Part shown: positions 19,990 to 20,384 of the stretch, piece by piece
How positions within the stretch are numbered: the stretch's first letter is position 1
Layout: the number at the start of each line of letters is the position of its first letter
Assembly (NCBI GenBank): GCA_002104895.1
Contig: MCFG01000639.1
Coordinates: 1 to 20,384 of the forward strand
Length of the DNA stretch: 20,384 bases
Direction: 5' to 3'
Source of the DNA: Anaeromyces robustus
Taxonomy: Eukaryota > Neocallimastigomycota > Neocallimastigomycetes > Neocallimastigales > Neocallimastigaceae
Translations under genes and position numbers: made by a program
The notes under the pieces: model-generated
Seen by the model: the letters and a program-made list of their open reading frames with translations, nothing else
Database searches by the model: none
What the model was told of the DNA's origin: nothing

Positions 19990-20384
19990 TTATCCATAAA
20001 TATTTCTAAGAGATCTATTACATATTATCTTAGCTTCAATTAGCAATAATGTAACTTCTAATGTATTTATTATATTTTTATTCCATAAGTAATTATTAAA
20101 AAAAAATTTTTTTTATTAAAATTTTTAATATATTAAAAAAAATAATATTAGTTATTAGTATTTAAAAAATATTTTTATATATAGATTTAATTTAAAATTA
20201 ATTATAAAAAAAAATTTAGTAATAAATAAACATACTATCCATTGATTTTTAGTATAAATAAGAACTTCATATTTTCAACAATATTATTCATCATAAAAAC
20301 CAACAGCACCATAATTTTCTAAATTCATTTTACCAAAATATTCCACATTTTCATTTTTAATCCTAATAACAGCTAGGTCTTCTC
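19990..20384 (-). pseudogene. Remnants of unrecognised gene(s), cut by the window end
   Basis: The minus strand is open from the window edge (20382) to TAA 20284-20286, reading DLAVIRIKNENVEYFGKMN then ENYGAVGFYDE. The same frame goes on past TAA and a nearby TGA with KYEVLIYTKNQW. A separate open stretch from about 20115 to TAA 19990-19992 reads NNYLWNKNIINTLEVTLLL then IEAKIICNRSLRNIYG. An A+T-rich gap of ~110 bp between them could be an intron or decayed coding sequence. The composition is clearly gene-like, but I do not recognise the family. It may be one gene continuing beyond the window, or the N-terminal part of an unrelated secreted protein. Confidence 0.4.

Overview
The window is extremely A+T-rich eukaryotic DNA (long runs with almost no G or C, many micro- and minisatellites). 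Protein-like islands are short and mostly broken. The combination of very A+T-rich intergenic DNA, Asn-rich proteins, an ankyrin-repeat pseudogene, an Rpn/PD-(D/E)XK nuclease pseudogene of bacterial type, subtilisin-like protease pseudogenes, a LINE and GTAAGTAT-type introns fits an anaerobic gut fungus (Neocallimastigomycota). This is an inference from gene content; no rRNA or other marker gene is present to prove it.

Layout. 1-4700 is A+T-rich DNA with one broken minus-strand gene (548-1110) and a few short coding-like islands. 4719-5800 is a plus-strand ankyrin-repeat pseudogene. It converges on a truncated minus-strand subtilisin-like (S8) protease pseudogene (5765-6560), which lies just downstream of a minus-strand Rpn-type nuclease pseudogene (6615-7757). 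7760-12690 is mostly repeats: a ~190 bp AAAT array, TTTTA and TTATA arrays, a 67 bp tandem duplication and a 16-20 bp higher-order AAAT/AAGT array. It also holds a possible small two-helix membrane protein (8559-8807) and two orphan minus-strand exons joined by a convincing 162-nt intron (9634-9999).

12698-13249 is the most interesting gene: a small secreted Cys-rich peptide precursor with signal peptide, pro-region, Lys-Arg cleavage site and an 8-Cys C-terminal domain, interrupted by one in-frame TAA. An array of hairpin-forming repeats follows its stop. 15238-17938 is a 5'-truncated non-LTR retrotransposon on the minus strand with a poly(A) tail and a 12-bp target-site duplication. 18783-19839 is a second S8 protease pseudogene, whose N-terminal ~590 bp repeats 5777-6351. 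The right end holds remnants of one or more unrecognised minus-strand genes (19990-20384).

No operon or pathway links these genes. The window reads as an accessory, gene-poor, decaying region shaped by retrotransposition, segmental duplication and simple-repeat expansion, with one candidate secreted peptide locus.
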